From Gambelia wislizenii (lineage: Eukaryota; Chordata; Lepidosauria; Squamata; Crotaphytidae), in contig JAUMIR010000001.1 of the NCBI GenBank assembly GCA_030847615.1, forward strand, positions 255,443,187 through 255,507,186: 64,000 bases of DNA, in the 5' to 3' direction. The notes beneath the pieces are model-generated. The model was given only the letters and a program-made list of their open reading frames with translations. It ran no database searches and was not told where the DNA came from. Below, in pieces: positions 33,299 to 44,005 of this stretch. Position numbers and translations under genes: made by a program. The number at the start of each line of letters is the position of its first letter. The first letter of the stretch is position 1.

Positions 33299-34929
33299 AT
33301 GCCAAGTAGGAAAGACATCTGCAATGATCTTAGATAAGCAATTGTTGCTGCCCATCAATCTGGGAAGGGTTATAAGGCCATTTCCAAACAATTTAAAATC
33401 CATCATTCTTCAGTGAGAAGGCTTAGTCAAAAGTGGAAAACATTCAAGCCAATCTTCCCAGGAGTGGACATCCCAGCAAATTCATCCCAAGGTCAGACTA
33501 TGCAACGCTCAGAGAAATTGCAAAAACCTAAGAGGTACGTCTCAGACTCTACAGGCCTCAGTTAGCATGTTCAATGTTAAAGTTCATGACAGTGCAATTA
33601 GAAAAAGACTGAACAAGTATGGTTTGTTTGGATGGGTTGCTAGGAGAAAGCCTCTTCTCTCTAAAAAGAACATGACAGCATGGCTTAGGTTTGCAAAGTT
33701 GCATCTGAACAAACCACAAGACTTCTGGAATAATGTCCTTTGGACAGACGAGACCAAAATGGAGATGTTTGGCCATAATGCACAGCGACACATTTGGCAA
33801 AAACTAAACACAGCATATCAGCACAAACACCTCATACCAACCGTGAAGCACAGTGGTGGAGGGGTGACGATTTGGGCTTGTTTTGCAGCCACAGGACCTG
33901 GGAACCTTGCAATCATTGAGTCGACCATTAACTCTTCTGTATACTGTAGGAGTAATGAGTCTAAAAAATAAAATTGTATTAAAAATTCCAGGATCTAGTC
34001 CTTTTAAAAAGCAACAAGAATTATTTCCTTTAAAAAGAGTTTAAAAGCATTCATTTACTTTTAACTTCATGCAGAGTGCACTTAGGAATGCTGACTTAAG
34101 CTCAATTAACATTTAAAAGAAACGTGTATTCAGAGGTCTGGGATCACCCAGTTAAATTAGACTCATTACAAAACAAAGGAGTCAGTTTAAAATGCAAATC
34201 AAAGTTTACTGAAGGTATATCAATCTCAATCTACATACTAAAACAAACTTTAAAAAGAGAGGTTCCTAACTGACTAAGAATAGGGTAGGAAAAACTCACT
34301 CAGCCTACAGCGGTAAGAGGCAGGCTTGCGATGCATCATGGCATGGTTTCAGAAAGGCTTAAGATGAAGATGGCATAAGATGGCTAAAGATGGTTCCAGC
34401 CTCATGGAGACTCAAACTTAAAGAGAATTTACACATAGCAATAAAATTTAAATTAGGTCATGTGTTGAATGACCCAGCACTCCAGTTGGCTGGAAGTGCC
34501 CAGTGAAATAAGAGAAAGGGAATTTTGGGAGAACAAAAGGCATGCAGGGAAAAACCCTAGACTTATCTTAGGATGTGAATGAGGTACACAAGATTGCTTT
34601 TACATTACAATGATTATTTCCCCACATACTACATATACCAAAGTATTCTAGAGTCAAATGTGAGGCCATCTATCTGACAGCTAAAGCTTAAATTGGGTCA
34701 TGCAACAGGACAATGATCCCAAGCACATCCAAGCACACCAGCAAATCTACAACAGCATGGCTGAAAAAGAAAAGAATTAAGGTGTTACAATGGTCCAGTC
34801 AAAGTCCAGACCTCAACCCGATTGAAATGCTGTGGTGGGACCTTAAGAGAGCTGTGCATAAACAAATCCCCACAACCTCAATAAACTAAAGCAACAGTGT
34901 AAAGAAGAGTGGGTCAAAATCCCTCCATA
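33299..34929 (+). pseudogene. Tc1-like transposase pseudogene
   Basis: The N-terminal HTH region (from the ATG at 33299) has MPSRKDICNDLR, an in-frame TAA/TAG-type stop, then VAAHQSGKGYKAISKQFKI. The catalytic core has VLWTDETKMEMFGH (first Asp at 33747-33749), GGGVTIWACFAATGPGNLAI, then an LTR insertion at 33945-34633. QQDNDPKH (34703-34726) and [20 protein letters not shown] (Glu at 34824-34826) follow. A short duplication 'aagcacatccaagcac' after DNDPKH shifts the frame. The C-terminus ends EEWVKIPP-stop. This is a DDE transposase that would cut and paste at TA. It is dead in this copy but could once have mobilised elements with the same ends. Confidence 0.92.
33945..34633. mobile_element. 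Solo LTR-like element, copy 2 (689 bp, 5-bp TSD)
   Basis: It starts TG (tgtaggag), ends CA (cacatactaca), and has a TSD tatac at 33940-33944 and 34634-34638. It is collinear with 20857-21565 over its full length with many point differences and small indels. It interrupts the Tc1 transposase after 'ESTINSSVY'. Confidence 0.92.
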
Positions 34930-35870
34930 ATGATGTGAGAGACTGATAAAATCATACAGAAAATGATTACTTCATGTTATTGCTGCTAAAGGTGGCTCTA
35001 CAAGCTATTGAACCATAAGGTGTGCTTAGTTTTTCACACATGGCTTCTCCATTTTGGCTTTATTTTTGTTGAATAAATCATGACACAGTGTAATATGTCA
35101 TGTGTTGTTGTATTTACCTAATTTTAAGATCTGCTGAAGAACAGATGATTGTTATTATGTCCTGATATGTAAAACCATAGAATTCAAAGACGGTGTACTT
35201 TCTTTTTCACATGACCATACGTGCCTTTTATAGATTTGAAAGTCACTTTTGACTTTGTCCAGCAAGTACACCTCTAGAGCAAACTGCAATCTATCAGCAC
35301 TGATCCACAATTTTTAAAATATATAAGGACTCTATATTCTGGACATCCCTCCAAGTTAGAATTGATGGTGGACACCTACCAGTCACAAAAGGAGAGAGAT
35401 AAAGGTGTGTACATGCCCCACTTCTGTTTAACCTATTCATTAATTATGCAGCAGAGTTCTTAAAAGACAACTGATTTTCCAGGTAAAGTAGGAAACCAGA
35501 AATACTCAATCTGCCTTTATGTATTGTAGAAACAAATTCCTTTCTATTAACTACCGTACAATATTTTAAAAAGATATTTGGTAAATCTAGACAAACCCTT
35601 AATTGGTCACTCAATGGAAATGTATTTGAGCAAGTGCCTTCCTTTAAGTATCTTAGAGTGTTTTTTTCAGTGGACTGGTGCTTGGTCAGCACAAGTTCAA
35701 TCAAATACTTTGTTAGCCACCAGAACATTAAATGGACTATTACAGTTCTATCACACAAAAGGGGGAAACTTGGTCCAACCCATCTGAACTTAGAACTGGA
35801 TAAGACTAGAATTATCCTAAAACGGTTACATGGGCTCCTCTTTGGGTCATGACTAATTTAGTCTAATTAC

Positions 35871-36330
35871 AAAAAGCTCAAAATAAATTTTTATGTAGAG
35901 TTCAGGCAGTTCCCCTATCCACTAAATTAGAATTAGTTCATACAGTACTGGGTATAATGACTACCAAAGCTTAAACCCTTACATTAGTTCTACATTTTTG
36001 GGTTAAATTTTTAGGTAGGTTTCAGAACTTATTTTGATGGTATTGGAGGCCATGGGCCCAAACTCATGGAAATCAAAGATGCATTTGGTTGCTATGAATT
36101 TGGGATTTTCTAGTTCTTTCCTTTTAACTAAACAATATGATAGACTGAATTAATTTTAATGCAGAGGTTCAAGGATGTAGATGCAATCTCAGATAGTTGA
36201 ATTAAGACTTGTCACTCTAATACTCTTCATGTCTCTTTCATTGCTCCATATTTGTCACTTCCTAGGTACCTGGCAGATTTGCCAACTATCAAGATGAGAA
36301 TAACTTTTATTCAAGCAATTTTATTTTATT
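35871..36330. other. AT-rich intronic stretch, possible old LINE tail
   Basis: It follows the LINE RT fragment without a clear boundary. It might be the decayed 3' part of that LINE, but no motif proves this. Confidence 0.35.
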
Positions 36331-36982
36331 CAGGGGTTGTCTAAATGTCAAAATTACCCTCATGGAATGCGAAGAGAATAAGCCCTGTCTAAATGGGATC
36401 CCGTGACGTGTTGACGTATTGTGAAGGAAGGGGGCCAAAAGGCCAAAAACCTCAGGAGAAAGTCCTTTGCGGCTTTTCCCAACTTAAAAAAAAACCAGTG
36501 AGGTGGGTACACATTCCCCCACGTTAGGAGTGATTCACTGTCCTGTAAAACAGGAAGTGCAGCCCTGATTGGCTGAATACGTGTGAGGGCAGGGCTTGCT
36601 GACAGGGGAAGCGCCTGCAGCCACCATTCCCCACCCTGTCTGGTCGGGGATGGGGAAGGGAGGAGGGTGGCTGTCATTCCCACCCACCCACCGCAGCCCC
36701 CCCAGGGATCGGAAAAGGGAGGCAAGCTCTCTCCTCCTCCTTCCTCCCCGTTCATCCCCCTCTGCCACCGCCACAGCCCCCACAGAGAACAGAGGAGGGA
36801 GGCGAGCTCTCTCCTCCTGTTCTTCCTTCCCCATTTACCACCCCCCTGCTGTAATCTAGCATGCAAAGCTTATGGGGGCTGCTGGGGTCAAAAAGACCAT
36901 TAGGACAAGTCGCAGCTGCTGTGACTTGCTATTAGTGTGGGGCACTACATTTGGGGAGGGGGCTTGTGTAGATGAGCCTCAG
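36331..36982. mobile_element. Candidate non-autonomous hAT-like element
   Basis: Left end caggggttgtctaaatgtc and right end (reversed) ctgaggctcatctacacaag form an imperfect inverted repeat of the same style as 9662-10242 and 45361-45970. The interior (36590-36850) is C/T- and G-rich with two similar 'gctctctcctcct' blocks, which explains the overlapping Pro/Ser-rich frames. No TSD was confirmed. Confidence 0.45.
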
Positions 36983-37059
36983 TGTGTGGCAGTGAAGCAG
37001 TCTTTGTAGGAGTATGCAACCCCTCTGTGAGGGCCAGAGGCAATCACACTTTAAAGTTG

Positions 37060-37900
37060 GCTGTATTGTGTTGTCGAGGTGGGATTGGCTTGGCTTCTAT
37101 ACCACCCCAAGCCCAATTTGATTATTGTTGAGGTGACCCAGTCCAAGTCCCTTCAGAAGAAACATACAACTCCGTCTGAAAGGGAGGGCAAAAAGCTCGA
37201 TGCAGAGGCAAAAAAATTATATTCCACTGTGGCCCTTTCATTTCAGATTGCCAATTAGGAGGCCTACTTACTACAGTTATGGGAAAAGGTGACCCTATTT
37301 TTGGCTAAGCTCTCTGAGGAAGACAAGAAGTTGGCTGCTGTTCTGCAAGCTGAAGCTCACAACTTGGCAGCCCAGCAAATAAATATGGTGAGGCATGCTG
37401 CTGCTTGTAGTGGCAAGATGCTGGCAGGAGCCATCAGCTTAAGGAGGCATGCATGACAGAGCTCCTCTGGCCTATCTCATCAGGCCAGATCAATGATCGA
37501 AGACCTCTCATTTGGTGAAGATGGCCACTTTAATGCAAAGATGGATGACAACCTTGAGCATATGCACAAGATGCGTACTACAGCTCGCACGCTGAGATTC
37601 CAGCCGCATGCTCAGCTACTGTCTTGATTCCATTACGCAAAAGCGGTCATCTGGTTCCAAGAGGTCCTTTAGCCCATTGCTATCTATGCAGTCCAGGACA
37701 CCTGCTCTTCCTACCTCATTATCTTTAAAGGCCTCTTCCTCTGCCAGGTATCACCTATACGAAAAGACGTCAGGATTACAGCAAGCAATGTCTTTGACTT
37801 CTCTGCTGGCCTTTTTCCACATCCACTCCACTATTCCACAAGAGGCTTCAGAGTTACCACCATGCATGGGCTTCTACTGCAACAGATTCCTTGGTTCTTG
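37060..37900 (+). pseudogene. DIRS gag-like remnant
   Basis: Translation in one frame gives LIIVEVTQSKSLQ, KKLDAEAKKLYSTVALSFQI, then 'AAVLQAEAHNLAAQQINM' and 'ARSMIEDLSFGEDG' with a few stops. The same order occurs in the other DIRS at 25465-26160 (IVEASQHRRQ, ARKLDIIGKKIY, EAQSLVGQQMNL, AASTIEDMAF). The N-terminal zinc-binding part is missing. Confidence 0.75.
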
Positions 37901-37948
37901 AAATTGTACAGAGGGGATATGCAATAAGGTTTTGAGAGTATACCCTGT

Positions 37949-38449
37949 GAAGGAGCTGGGCAAGCCTGGTTGGATCAAGCCAATCACAGCTCATGGAATG
38001 GCGTGAAGGGGGGCCTGCAGGGAAGAAATGTTACAAAACAGAGGTTTGTCTCTGTCAGAAGGCAGATAGGGTAAAGATGACAGAGATAGGGTTTTGATTT
38101 ACAAGAGATAAGGAACAGAAGGTATAGAGACAGGTCAGTCAGAGAGATAGGAGAACTGACTGGGGGTTTGAGGAGCTGTGATTGATTGAGAATTCAACTA
38201 CATTATGTGTTAATAAACTTCCACTTGTTTGTTTGATTACAGCTGTCTCTATCAAGCCTAAATAAAGAGTCAGGTCATGCTTACCACAATGAGCCCACAA
38301 AACAACGCAGCCACAGATCTACGGTACATATAAGGTGCCACCCTGAGGCCCAGGTACCCAATCCAGAAAGGGATTAAATGGGGAGCAAGGACAGTATGAG
38401 TGACCGGATTCCAAATGTTGGAACTGCAGAGCCAACCTGTAAAGGGAAA
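37949..38449. mobile_element. 501-bp insertion in the second DIRS RT, possible 5-bp TSD
   Basis: The RT reading is interrupted after EIVQRGYAIRF and resumes at 'VTYPIRGNP'. The inserted segment lies between two cctgt pentamers (37944-37948 and 38450-38454). It contains 'ttaataaacttccacttg' and 'caagcctaaataaagag', polyadenylation-like signals reminiscent of an LTR. TG...CA ends are not cleanly placed, so identity is open. Confidence 0.5.
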
Positions 38450-39680
38450 CCTGTCACATATCCCATCAGGGGTAATCCGCATTATTCCCTCCTCCAATAT
38501 ATTCAATGAGGTATTCAGCATTCTTTTCCTCAAGAATGCCATAGAACCCATCCCATTAACGTTGGTCCAGTGGGGGTTCTTCTCCCACTACTTAATTGTG
38601 TCCAAGAAAGACAGAAGACTTCACCCCATCTTGGACCTTTGGGATGTCAACTTCCAACATAGGGCCCAGAAGTTTCAGGATAGTTACTCTTGGATCCATT
38701 CTGCCCATTGCAGGAAGAGGACTGGTTTGCGATGTTGGATTTGAAGAACATGTACTTCCACATCATAATCTGACCATTACATAGGCGTTTCCTTTGCTTT
38801 GCTTTGCTGTGGGGAGAAGGGCCTATCGGTTCTTCTTCATGGTCTCTGTGCCTCACAAAAATGGATCTTGCATCTGTGCAGATCCATCCATGGAATGTTC
38901 CAGAGCTGAGTAGCTTTTGGCAGTAAACCTGCCCCTTTAGGCTCCAGCATAAATAGCACCAAGAGTTACTCCACAATTCACTTTGTGAAGCCTTCAGATG
39001 TTGAGTAGCTTGTTTCTTCCTTTGGTTATTCTTTCCAACCTTCAAGTTGGGACTCTTTTTCTTTCTGTTCTATGGTCTCCAATGCCTTGTTTAAGAACTG
39101 CACCTTGTCCAGGAGGAAAATCCCTCACACAGACTCTCATAAGCAGTAGCTTTTTCTGTCTGGGAGAAGAGCACAGGGCAAACTCATGCTCTATTTGTCA
39201 TGGGTTTACCAACCAGGCCCTGAAAAACCAACTCTCCAGACTCTGTACTCACCTTTGGGAATAGTCACTGAAAGCCACTGAGGAGGCAACTAAGAACTGC
39301 CCTTTACATACCACTCCCAAGTCCATTTGTAAGCTACTCTCAGTTTTTTCAGTCTCCAAGGGCCTTTTAATTTCTTCTGGGCCCATGGTCTTCTCACACA
39401 AATCATGGCAATAATTACCACAGACCCTTCCATGGAGGGATGGGGGGATCATCTGGAAGATATCTCCATGAGGGAGCACTGGATCATAAAGGAGAGCACT
39501 CTCCACATCAACGCACTGGAGATACTGGCAGTGGAGAAAGCTTTTTGGGGGCCTTTGAGCTTCTGCATGGCAAGGTTGTCCAGGTAGCCTCAAACAACAC
39601 CATGGTGGTGTACTACCTGAATGAAAAGGGCGGAACAAAATCAACACCCTGTTACTTCTCATGCTCCATCTATGAGACTG
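38440..39680 (+). pseudogene. DIRS RT / RNase H remnant
   Basis: The frame at 38400-38744 has VQWGFFSHYLIVSKKDRRLH then PILDLWDVN, the pre-motif-A region. Further RT motifs are mostly lost. RNase H survives as ITTDPSMEGWGDHL (39405 on), HINALEILAVEKAF and, in the next frame, VASNNTMVVYYLNEKGGTKS. RT seems shortened between about 38.8 and 39.3 kb relative to the other copy. Confidence 0.72.
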
Positions 39681-40399
39681 GTGCATCAGCAGAAGCATCT
39701 TCATCTCAGCAATCCATCTTCCAGAAGAGGAAAATGGCTTCACAGATGTTCTCAGCAAGAAGTTGATTGCTTTCTATGAGTGGAAGCTGCATTTGGGCAT
39801 GCTTTGGAAGACCTTTGCATTGTGGGGCACTCCAGAAGTTGACCTCTTCACCTCAGCCAGGAACAACCAGTGCTGGACCTTCTGTTCTAGGGCTTGATGG
39901 GGAAGGGCTGCCATGGTGATGCCTTCCTATTTCATTGGGGAGGTACTATGTATGCTCTTCCTCTGTTTCCCCTCATCACCAGGGGGTTAGCCAAAATCCA
40001 GAGGGACAAGTTAAACTGATCACACCATGGTGGCCCAGGCACTTGGTTTTTGCTCCTGTGCCTGTCTCAGGGCATTCATCTCAAGCTACTGTTTTGTCCA
40101 GACCGCCTCACAATTCATGATAGACAAGTGAGACACCCAGTCTTGGACACTCAGAAACTAGCCACCTGGAGAGTATTCCTTTAGACTCTCTGCCTGATGC
40201 CATCCAATGTATAATTGCTGCCACAAATAGGCTGGCCACTCAGAACTCCCATGTGTAAAAATGGAAGAAGTTCCTTACCTTTCTGTTGCCCCAAGGGGTT
40301 TCCCTTGATCAAGCACAAATCGATCATGTGGAGTTTCTCCTTTATCCGATACAGGCCTCTCTCTCAGTTCCATCAAGGGTTACCTGGCAGCAATCTCAT

Positions 40400-41240
40400 C
40401 TAAGTTCCAAATCATCAGCAAGTCTTGATGCTTCTGGAACCCATTGATTAAGAGATTTCTGAAGGGGTACAAGAACCTTCATCCTCCAGTGTTGGGTTCC
40501 ATGACTCAATGGAGTTCAGAGTTAGTCTTTTCACAACCCTCTGAGAAACTCCTTAAGCCAATGGCATCTTGTGATGTCCATCTACATCTGGAAGGCAGCC
40601 TTCTTGGTGGCAATTGCATAAACCAAGAGAGCTGGAGAACTATGTGCCCTTAGGGTGGATCAGCCTTACCTGGGTTGCACATGGAGAAGGTTGTTCTTCA
40701 ACTGGACATTTCTTTCCTGCCTAAAGCAGTGACAGCCTTTCAACCAAATCAGGATATTATCTTACCTGCTTTAATGCAGAATCCAACCTTGGACCTTGAA
40801 CGCATCCTACATTGCCTTGATGTTTGCAGGACACTGGCATTTTATGTAGACAGGACTGCATCTCAGACTGTTCATGTGTTGTTCTTCTGAGACCAAAGGA
40901 CTGCCTGTCTCTCTGCCCAACACTTCTTGAAATGGGTCACTTCTACCATCCACCTGGCCTACAAGCTTGCAAATTAGCTAACACACATTGGAAGCTGCTT
41001 ATTGCAGTGTAGATGTGTAAACTGCTATTGCTTAAAACAATTTGTAAGCTGCTCTGATAGCCTTGTGGCTGAAGAGCAGGGTATAAATAAATAAATAAAT
41101 AAGACACTCCAGATCATGTTTATAGCCACTCCACTAGAACTGTGGCTATGCCATCTGCCTTTTTGAGACATGTCCCTTTAGAGGACGTGTGCAGAGCAGC
41201 TACATTGTCACAACCCTTGACCTTCATCTCCCACTAAAGA
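40400..41240 (+). pseudogene. DIRS tyrosine recombinase remnant
   Basis: Pieces: IKRFLKGYKNLHPP (40444 on), PALMQNPTLDLERILHCLDV then CRTLAFYVDRTAS (40760-40880), and after the SINE insertion HSTRTVAMPSAFLRHVPLED then VCRAATLSQPLTFISH (41125-41230). HSTR is the H-x-x-R motif. The codon after ISH is a stop (TAA) where other copies have Tyr. The SINE fragment at 40969-41102 separates the first and last parts. Confidence 0.8.
40969..41102 (+). mobile_element. 3' half of the second tRNA-SINE family
   Basis: The sequence from 'aattagctaacacacattgg' through 'cagtgtagatgtgtaaac' to (AATA)n matches the 3' half of 12752-13041. The tRNA head is absent. It is inserted in the DIRS recombinase remnant. 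Confidence 0.88.
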
Positions 41241-41690
41241 CTGGATGTAAGGTCCAGGGCTGAAGCTGCATTTAGGAGAGCCATGCCATTTTCTTGTCTT
41301 GCATGACACTCCTGCCTCCTGTGGTGAGTAGTTTGTTAGTCTCCCATTTGTGAGAGTCACAGAGACCCCGAAGGAGGACAGGTTGCTTACCTGTAACTGT
41401 ACGTTTTGGAGTGGTTGTCTATGAACTCACACAACCCTGCCCATCCTCCCTTCAGTGTGTCTTGCTTCGCCTTATGTCCTTGGTTGCTGCTTCGGCATCC
41501 AGGGAAGTGAGGGTTTAGGTGGGAAGCACATAAGTAGGGCACACAGGGAATGGGCAGGGCTACTGTCAAAATGCTTATATAATAGCTCTAGAAGGTACCA
41601 AACAATGCACTGTGCAGGCACAAATAACACATTTGTGCAAGTTCACAGATGATAACTTGAAGAACTACAGTTACAGGTATGCAACCTGCC

Positions 41691-42065
41691 CTTCAACAGT
41701 GACTTGCAAAACCCATGTGCAAGGCCCAAGCATGTCATGATAGAGACAGTATCATGACTTGATGAAAGAAAAGTTTCTGTTTTAATTCTGCAATTATATT
41801 CTCTATAATTACATCCTGAAATTATACCACAATCAAAACTGAGGCCTTTCTACCATGCTGTAAACGTAGCAGTTTGGTATATATGTGGTTGCAGGTGAAC
41901 TAGAAATTTATTAACATATATTTTGACTACATAAATCCCAACAGCAGCACTGGCTCCCACTACTCTTGGGACATGAGTACCCTCCTGGACAATGGATTGT
42001 ACTAGATTTAACTGAACAGACTGTCAATCTGTCAATCTCATATACCTGCCAACTAAGAATTACAC
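41691..42065. other. Intronic sequence between two retroelements
   Basis: AT-rich stretch between the DIRS terminus and the truncated LINE. No feature was recognised. Confidence 0.4.
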
Positions 42066-43418
42066 TGTAAAGCCTTCAACACTGTGAGTAGAAAAGGTCT
42101 GTGGCAGATCCTGGAAAGACTAGGATGTCCCCCCCAAATTCCTTAAAATGATTATCTTGCTACATGAGGGCCAGCATGGTCAAGTGAGATATGATGATGC
42201 TCTTTCAGAGCCCTTTCTAATAACTAATGGAGTGAAGCAAAGTTGTGTTCTTGCTCCAACTTTATTTACAATCTTCAGCAGGATGCTCCAAAGGGCTACG
42301 GCAGAGCTCGAAGAAGACAGCATCTATATACGTTAGCGTATTGATGGTAGCTTGCTTAACTTGAGCCGTCTGAGGACTCGCACTAAGACTCTGAACTATC
42401 TCATTCATGAGCTGCTCTTCGCTGATGATGCTGCCCTTGTTGCCCACACAGAAGCAGCTCTGCAGTGCCTAACATCCTGCTTTGCAACAGCTGCAGAGCT
42501 GTTTGGGCTGGAAGTCAACCTGAACAAAACGGAAGTTCTTTACCAGCCTGCACCACAGGACGAACACCACCATCCCCACATTGCCGTCAGCAAATCTGTG
42601 CTTAAGTCCATTCAGCAGTTCACCTACCTGGGAAGCATCATCTCCTCAGATGCCAAGATTGACAAAGAGATCGATCACAGATTAGCAAAGGCATATAGCA
42701 CATTTGGAAAACTTTAAAAAAGAGTCTGGAGTAATAAACACCTGAGGCAAAGCACAAAAAACAGTGTGTATAAAGCCATTATACTGTAGATTCTCCTTTA
42801 CGGGTCTGAAACATGGGTCACCTATTGCCATCACTTACGACTCCTCGAACACTTTCATCAGCACTGTATACGCACAATCCTAAATATACACTGGACTATG
42901 TGACGAATGTTGCTGTCCTTGAGCAAGCAGGGATCACCAGTATTGAGGCCATGATGTTGAGAACACAGCTGTACTGGGCAGGGCACATTTCTAGGATGGA
43001 GGACCATCGCCTCCCAAAAATAGTACTGTATGATGAACTTGCCACTGGCCAGTGAGAGGGGCGCACCAAAAAAGTGATATAAGGATTCCCTGAAACAACA
43101 TCTCAGGTTCTGCCAAATTGATCACCAACAATGGTCCGCCCTGGCTTCACACCGGGAGGCATGGAGACACGCTATCCACAATGCTGCAGCCTTATTTGAG
43201 AACTCACACCGAACAAGTCTTGAAGAGAAATGACAACGCAGAAAGAATCACAACCCGGAAACATCACCTAAGGAGACCTTCTGCTGTGCTTTCTGCAACC
43301 AGACTTGTTTATCTCGGATTGGCCTTTTTAGTCATCAGCGCGCTTGCAGAAAGCGCAGGTTGAGTCCTTCCTGAATCTTCGTTTGTGAAGAAAAGCCAGA
43401 GAGAGAGAGAGAGAGAGA
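42066..43418 (+). mobile_element. 5'-truncated APE-type LINE (same family as 14.3-18.4 kb)
   Basis: Starts inside RT at 'KAFNTVSRKGL' and runs to a (GA)n 3' end (about 43398-43418). Visible pieces: PPKFLKMIILLHEGQHGQVR, NGVKQSCVLAPTLFTIF (motif B), ELLFADDAALVAHTE (FADD intact, 42418-42429), FGLEVNLNKTEVLYQPAPQD, IQQFTYLGSIISSDAKIDKE, VAVLEQAGITSIEAM-type sequence, GHISRMEDHRLPKIVLYDEL, and the zinc finger near 43280-43360. Several frameshifts. It supplies the segment deleted from the other copy. No TSD was recognised. Confidence 0.9.
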
Positions 43419-44005
43419 TTTGATGAAGTGCACTCTAGTCCACAGCGGCTTATGCCATGTTAATTGGTTAGTCTTTGAGATGTCACCAGACTTGTTATCA
43501 TGTGTTGTTTAACTTTTGCCATAAGGGGCTATCATGGCTACTCCCTGGAACCTGATTATTAAGATGCTTTCCTTCTCTGTCCTGTCTGTGCATAAGGAAT
43601 TCTAAGACTAGTAATTCTTGAAAGAGCATGTCACCTAGGGAGACCCTGGACAAGCATACTCTCTCCGTTCCTGAGAATACCAGTAACTCTCCATGCAGAA
43701 TGTTGCTTCCTCTGCTCTAACACTCCTTTTTGATTGGCACCTACAAACCGCACAAGATCTGGACAACAGAAACCTAAATGCATTTCCACCAATATTCTCA
43801 AGCATGATCAGCTTCATTCCCTTCCGTCATGGTGATGGAGCCACAGCCTGGGCCAAGTGACCCCCTGGCTCTCCAGCTCCTTATAATGTACCCTTCCTCC
43901 CCACCCTCCTGTTCTTGAGCCCTGCTTGTATACAGTGCCTTCTATATAGCGGTAGCACACACAGCGGCTTTGCATATAGCACCACAAAACATTAGATTGT
44001 TAAAG
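43419..44005. other. Intronic sequence with one dispersed repeat trace
   Basis: At 43423-43500 the phrase 'gatgaagtgcactctagtcc' followed by 'ggcttatgccatgttaatt' and 'ggttagtctttgagatgtca' resembles, in reverse, 47375-47435 ('taaagactaacaggtttatt'). It looks like a common dispersed repeat of unknown class. Nothing else was recognised. Confidence 0.4.

Larger units (their letters stand above)
32696..35217 (+). mobile_element. Tc1-like DNA transposon with IR/DR ends (interrupted)
   Basis: TA lies on both sides (32694-32695 and 35218-35219). The terminal inverted repeats are long, about 210 bp after removing a nested MITE. Each arm carries an outer motif (cgtgtgaaaaagaaagtaca on the left) and an inner degenerate copy (catgtgtaaaaagctaagta at about 33118-33145 on the left; 35016-35042 on the right). 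This resembles the IR/DR layout of Sleeping Beauty-type Tc1 elements. The interior holds a broken transposase (33299-34929). Two later insertions lie inside: a MITE at 32804-33033 and a solo LTR at 33945-34633. Confidence 0.9.
32455..35870 (+). mobile_element. LINE RT fragment split by a Tc1-like transposon
   Basis: Two separated pieces read as one non-LTR reverse transcriptase. Left (32455-32693): NDPANYRPISLLDVTEKIYA and VEDRVMLVLE..EFHPGQSTL. Right (35220-35870): FIDLKVTFDFVQ, YIRTLYSGHPSK, and later WSLNGNVFEQVPSFKYL. The frame runs from the left piece into the right piece when the Tc1-like element and one TA are removed. Stops and shifts are frequent, so it is old. The clade was not identified. 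Confidence 0.75.
37060..41690 (+). mobile_element. Second DIRS-type element, degenerate, 5'-truncated (plus strand)
   Basis: In order: a gag-like segment (37060-37600), RT remnants (37.9-38.8 kb), RNase H (39.4-39.65 kb), tyrosine recombinase (40.4-41.24 kb), an ICR-like block (41341-41437) and a 3' terminus ending near 41690. The 3' terminus (gttacaggtatgcaacctgc) is the reverse complement of part of the ICR (ggttgcttacctgtaac), as in the element at 21.8-28.2 kb. The 5' inverted repeat was not found. A 501-bp insertion lies at 37949-38449 and a SINE fragment at about 40969-41102. Many stops are present. It differs enough from the first element to be a separate family or a much older copy. 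Confidence 0.85.

Noticed and set aside
36360..36903. Overlapping Pro/Ser-rich frames on both strands
   Set aside because: C/T- and G-rich interior of a candidate non-autonomous element. No domain or splice context.
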